Shown here piece by piece: positions 61,901 through 64,000 of a stretch of DNA of 64,000 nt. The DNA comes from Eremophila alpestris peregrina (lineage: Eukaryota; Chordata; Aves; Passeriformes; Alaudidae), in NCBI GenBank assembly GCA_009792885.1, contig WMCF01000032.1:8302386-8366385 (forward strand), written 5' to 3'. Made by a program: the position numbers and the translations under genes. Position 1 is the stretch's first letter; each line of letters starts with the position of its first letter. Below the pieces are notes generated by a model. It worked only from the letters and a program-made list of their open reading frames with translations, made no database searches and was not told where the DNA came from.

Positions 61901-63953
61901 AGGTTACTGACAGCCATTGGCACGTTGCAGAGAGCTTCACCAAATTAAAGTATTATTATCCCACTGGTAATCTGTTAACATCACTCTGCTGGAGAGATTA
62001 CTGCCCTTCCAGAGTTTTGCTGGCAAACAGGATAAAATGAGGGCTCTAAAATGTGTTTACAACAAAATTAACTAGCTTAGTTCAAGCAGCCAGATAAGCA
62101 AACAGTTCTGATTCAGCCTGAAGTACACAAAGTACACCCTCCACTGATATAAATATGAGAGTGTTAGCATGACCAACAGTTTAAAGGTGAAAATAGATGT
62201 CTGTCAAAAAAAGCTGTAGCAATACTTACAACACCTTGCCTTTGTTTATAAACATTTTAACTCGTTTAATTATTACTATTTAATAAGGCACAAAATATTG
62301 ATGGCTTCACAAACAAGAACCAGAGCATGCCATCCCAAACAGCTAAGGAGTAATTTTGTATAATTATCAAAAAGACCCAATCCAATATTAAAATAACCCC
62401 TAACCAAAAGCTCCTCACTGCAGAGGTTGCCACAGACATGGAACAAAGCTTACCCCGTTAAGGACTTGTTGATTAGCTGCTTTCATCAGCTCAGTAATGG
62501 CTCTGTTGTGCTGCAGTCTCACAGTACTGAACTCATCACAAAAGACAAAGGGGGAGAGTAGCCCTGTCCTTGTGAAAGTCTGACGAAGAACTGCACAAAG
62601 GAGCAGAAAAAGGTCAGGAAAACATTAAATAAAGCCAGCCAATAAGACCACATACAAGTTTTAAACAAGAAATCTTATTTGAAAGATAATGTGTCTAAAA
62701 AACTGAACAATCCCTCCTACTCTGATACTGTTCCCATACTCTTAGCAAATAAAACTAATTCAATCCAAACCAACTCTGCTCTATGGGAATCCCTTCACAT
62801 AATACAATTAGTTGCCTTCCAGGGTCTCAACTGCATCTCCTCTTCTTCCTCACCTCAGAAGATGAGTTATACAAACATGCACCCACTCACTCACATTCTA
62901 CTTTTGGACTAATTTTGATCAGTGAAAAGAAAAATTCACAGCAGGTTCACAATTATGAGGACACATTTATAATCAAAAGTGGTAATATCAAGATTTTCCA
63001 ATTCCCCTCCAAACCCACACATACTTAAAACAGAGAATGGAACTCCCTTCCACCACCTCATCTTTCTCATTTGGAGTAAAACAACCGTGGCAAACAAAAG
63101 CTCATAAATGCCGCAGATGGCTGAACTGTGATGTTATAAATAGCACAAATTTCAGCTATGAAAAACACATTAGATTTTATTGTCTACAGTCATGTAAAGT
63201 AAGGATAAAACCCTTGTATATGCTTTCTTAAATACACTAAGTATATGCCTAAATGAACAAAATACCCATAAGTCATATTCAAGAAGATATTTTAAAAGTA
63301 ACACTTCACACTTAAAACTGCAAATTCCCTGAATGATACCAAGAGGCTTTATGGCAAAATAAAGAACACTTAAAGGTATTTACTCAGATTTTCACAGAAT
63401 ATAATTTTGAAACATTTAGTGAAGACTATACTACAAATATTTCTTGATAAATATTTTATTAAATTCCTCTTCTACCATTTTTAGATTACGTAACAATAAT
63501 ATAATTTACCCTGCTACCCTTCTCATTATGCAACACACATGATCCACCTGGAACAGAGCTGTCTGATCCTTACATCTATAGCAACATTCTGTTAGTGGTT
63601 TCAAAAATAAGACAAGTTGCCATTGCCAATTTAATTGATTCAAGGTATTCATCCTCTTCACAGAATCATTCGTGTCCCAGCGGGATGAAACCTACAGCTC
63701 TGTACTGATATTACACCATAACTCTGCACAGAAAGCTCTGGTACATATTGCAGTGAGGCAGTTTGAGAGACAGGAATGAACTCCTCTTACTAACTTCGGA
63801 ACAAGCCCCTGCAGTGCACGGGGTTGTGCGTGTACATGTGGCAGAGATGCTCCAGCAGCGACACGAGCAGCAGCTGGTTCTGGATGGTCGAAGTGAACTT
63901 CACAAATTTTTGCGACCCGTTCGCAATTCGCAGCTCGGCCGGCACATCCGACT
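52933..63953 (-). CDS. EIF2AK1: EIF2AK1 (HRI), eIF2alpha kinase; 5' end outside the window
   Basis: Heme-regulated kinase that phosphorylates eIF2alpha and lowers translation under heme shortage, oxidative or mitochondrial stress. Visible coding exons, 5' to 3': 63953-63795, 62590-62454, 61770-61739, 61285-61186, 60911-60831, 60469-60352, 58786-58735, 58439-58052, 57009-56898, 56188-56082, 54436-54316, 54208-54129, 53726-53493, 53055-52933. These are 14 of an expected 15 exons and encode 613 aa; exon 1 lies beyond 64000. Domains in order: N-terminal domain (ESDVPAEL, NQLLLVSLLEHL), glycine loop LGRGGYGKVYK, catalytic Lys in YAIKKI, a long acidic Ser-rich kinase insert (mostly exon 58439-58052), HRDIK (56096-56082), DFG (54388-54380), activation segment HTSGVGTCLYASPEQL, and a C-terminal coiled coil (QQKVRQQEEEIEKLRE). 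The kinase looks active. Mammalian heme-site residues differ: LHHN is LQHN, SACPY is NSSPY, and the second CP motif is KWPTQ. The donors of the 63795 and 60352 exons are slightly uncertain. Confidence 0.95.
57388..57470 (-). mobile_element. Short CR1-like remnant in an EIF2AK1 intron
   Basis: GGAATCACAGAATTGCTTAG, followed by GTTGGAAAAGAGCTTTGAGT and CCAACTG, is a recognisable reverse-complemented CR1 3' terminal piece. It is truncated after about 80 bases. Confidence 0.65.
61800..61820. repeat. AT dinucleotide microsatellite
   Basis: About ten AT/TA repeats lie about 30 bases outside the small 32-base EIF2AK1 exon at 61739-61770, on its upstream (acceptor) side. It is a simple slippage-prone repeat. 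Confidence 0.9.
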
Positions 63954-64000
63954 CTGCAAGGGGACAGTCAGATGAATGAACTTGTGTCTCAGCACACACC

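Noticed and set aside
1..64000. A novel defence, mobile or biosynthetic system
   Set aside because: All substantial coding signal is explained by six known vertebrate genes; the rest is introns, intergenic DNA, minisatellites and old CR1 fragments. No viral or transposon coding region was recognised.

Overview
This window is nuclear DNA of a vertebrate, most likely a bird and plausibly a songbird. Genes are split into short exons with GT/AG introns, the intergenic DNA is AT-rich, promoters sit in CpG islands, degraded CR1-type LINE 3' ends are scattered about, and the parvalbumin at the left end closely resembles avian thymic CPV3/oncomodulin. The species cannot be fixed from the sequence alone.

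The gene order is OCM (+), CCZ1 (+), RSPH10B (-), PMS2 (-), AIMP2 (+), EIF2AK1 (-, cut by the right edge). This matches the conserved human 7p22.1 block as I know it. Every coding exon was placed by hand from splice sites, reading phase and protein similarity, and the phases close across each model: OCM 109 aa in 4 coding exons, CCZ1 474 aa in 15, RSPH10B 888 aa in 19, PMS2 869 aa in 15, AIMP2 316 aa in 4, and EIF2AK1 14 of an expected 15 exons (613 aa plus exon 1).

Layout: 1-5.8 kb intergenic; 5.8-9.35 kb OCM; 9.4-12.9 kb intergenic; 13.0-14.2 kb CpG island with a 28-bp minisatellite; 14.2-24.25 kb CCZ1; 24.47-36.4 kb RSPH10B, converging on CCZ1; 36.9-37.85 kb a second CpG island with a second minisatellite, upstream of RSPH10B; 38.4-49.42 kb PMS2; 49.42-49.72 kb a divergent PMS2/AIMP2 promoter; 49.7-52.65 kb AIMP2; 52.9-64 kb EIF2AK1, converging on AIMP2.

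The genes do unrelated jobs: calcium buffering (OCM), Rab7 activation (CCZ1), radial spokes of motile cilia (RSPH10B), DNA mismatch repair (PMS2), the multi-tRNA-synthetase scaffold (AIMP2) and eIF2alpha stress signalling (EIF2AK1). I found no previously undescribed system. The points most worth a second look are the loss of both Cys-Pro heme motifs and one of the paired heme-site histidines in EIF2AK1, the two GC-rich promoter minisatellites with a similar core, an assembly seam (one N between two identical 80-bp blocks) in the CCZ1 promoter, the very GC-rich last exon of AIMP2, and a poly(A) hexamer overlapping the RSPH10B stop codon.
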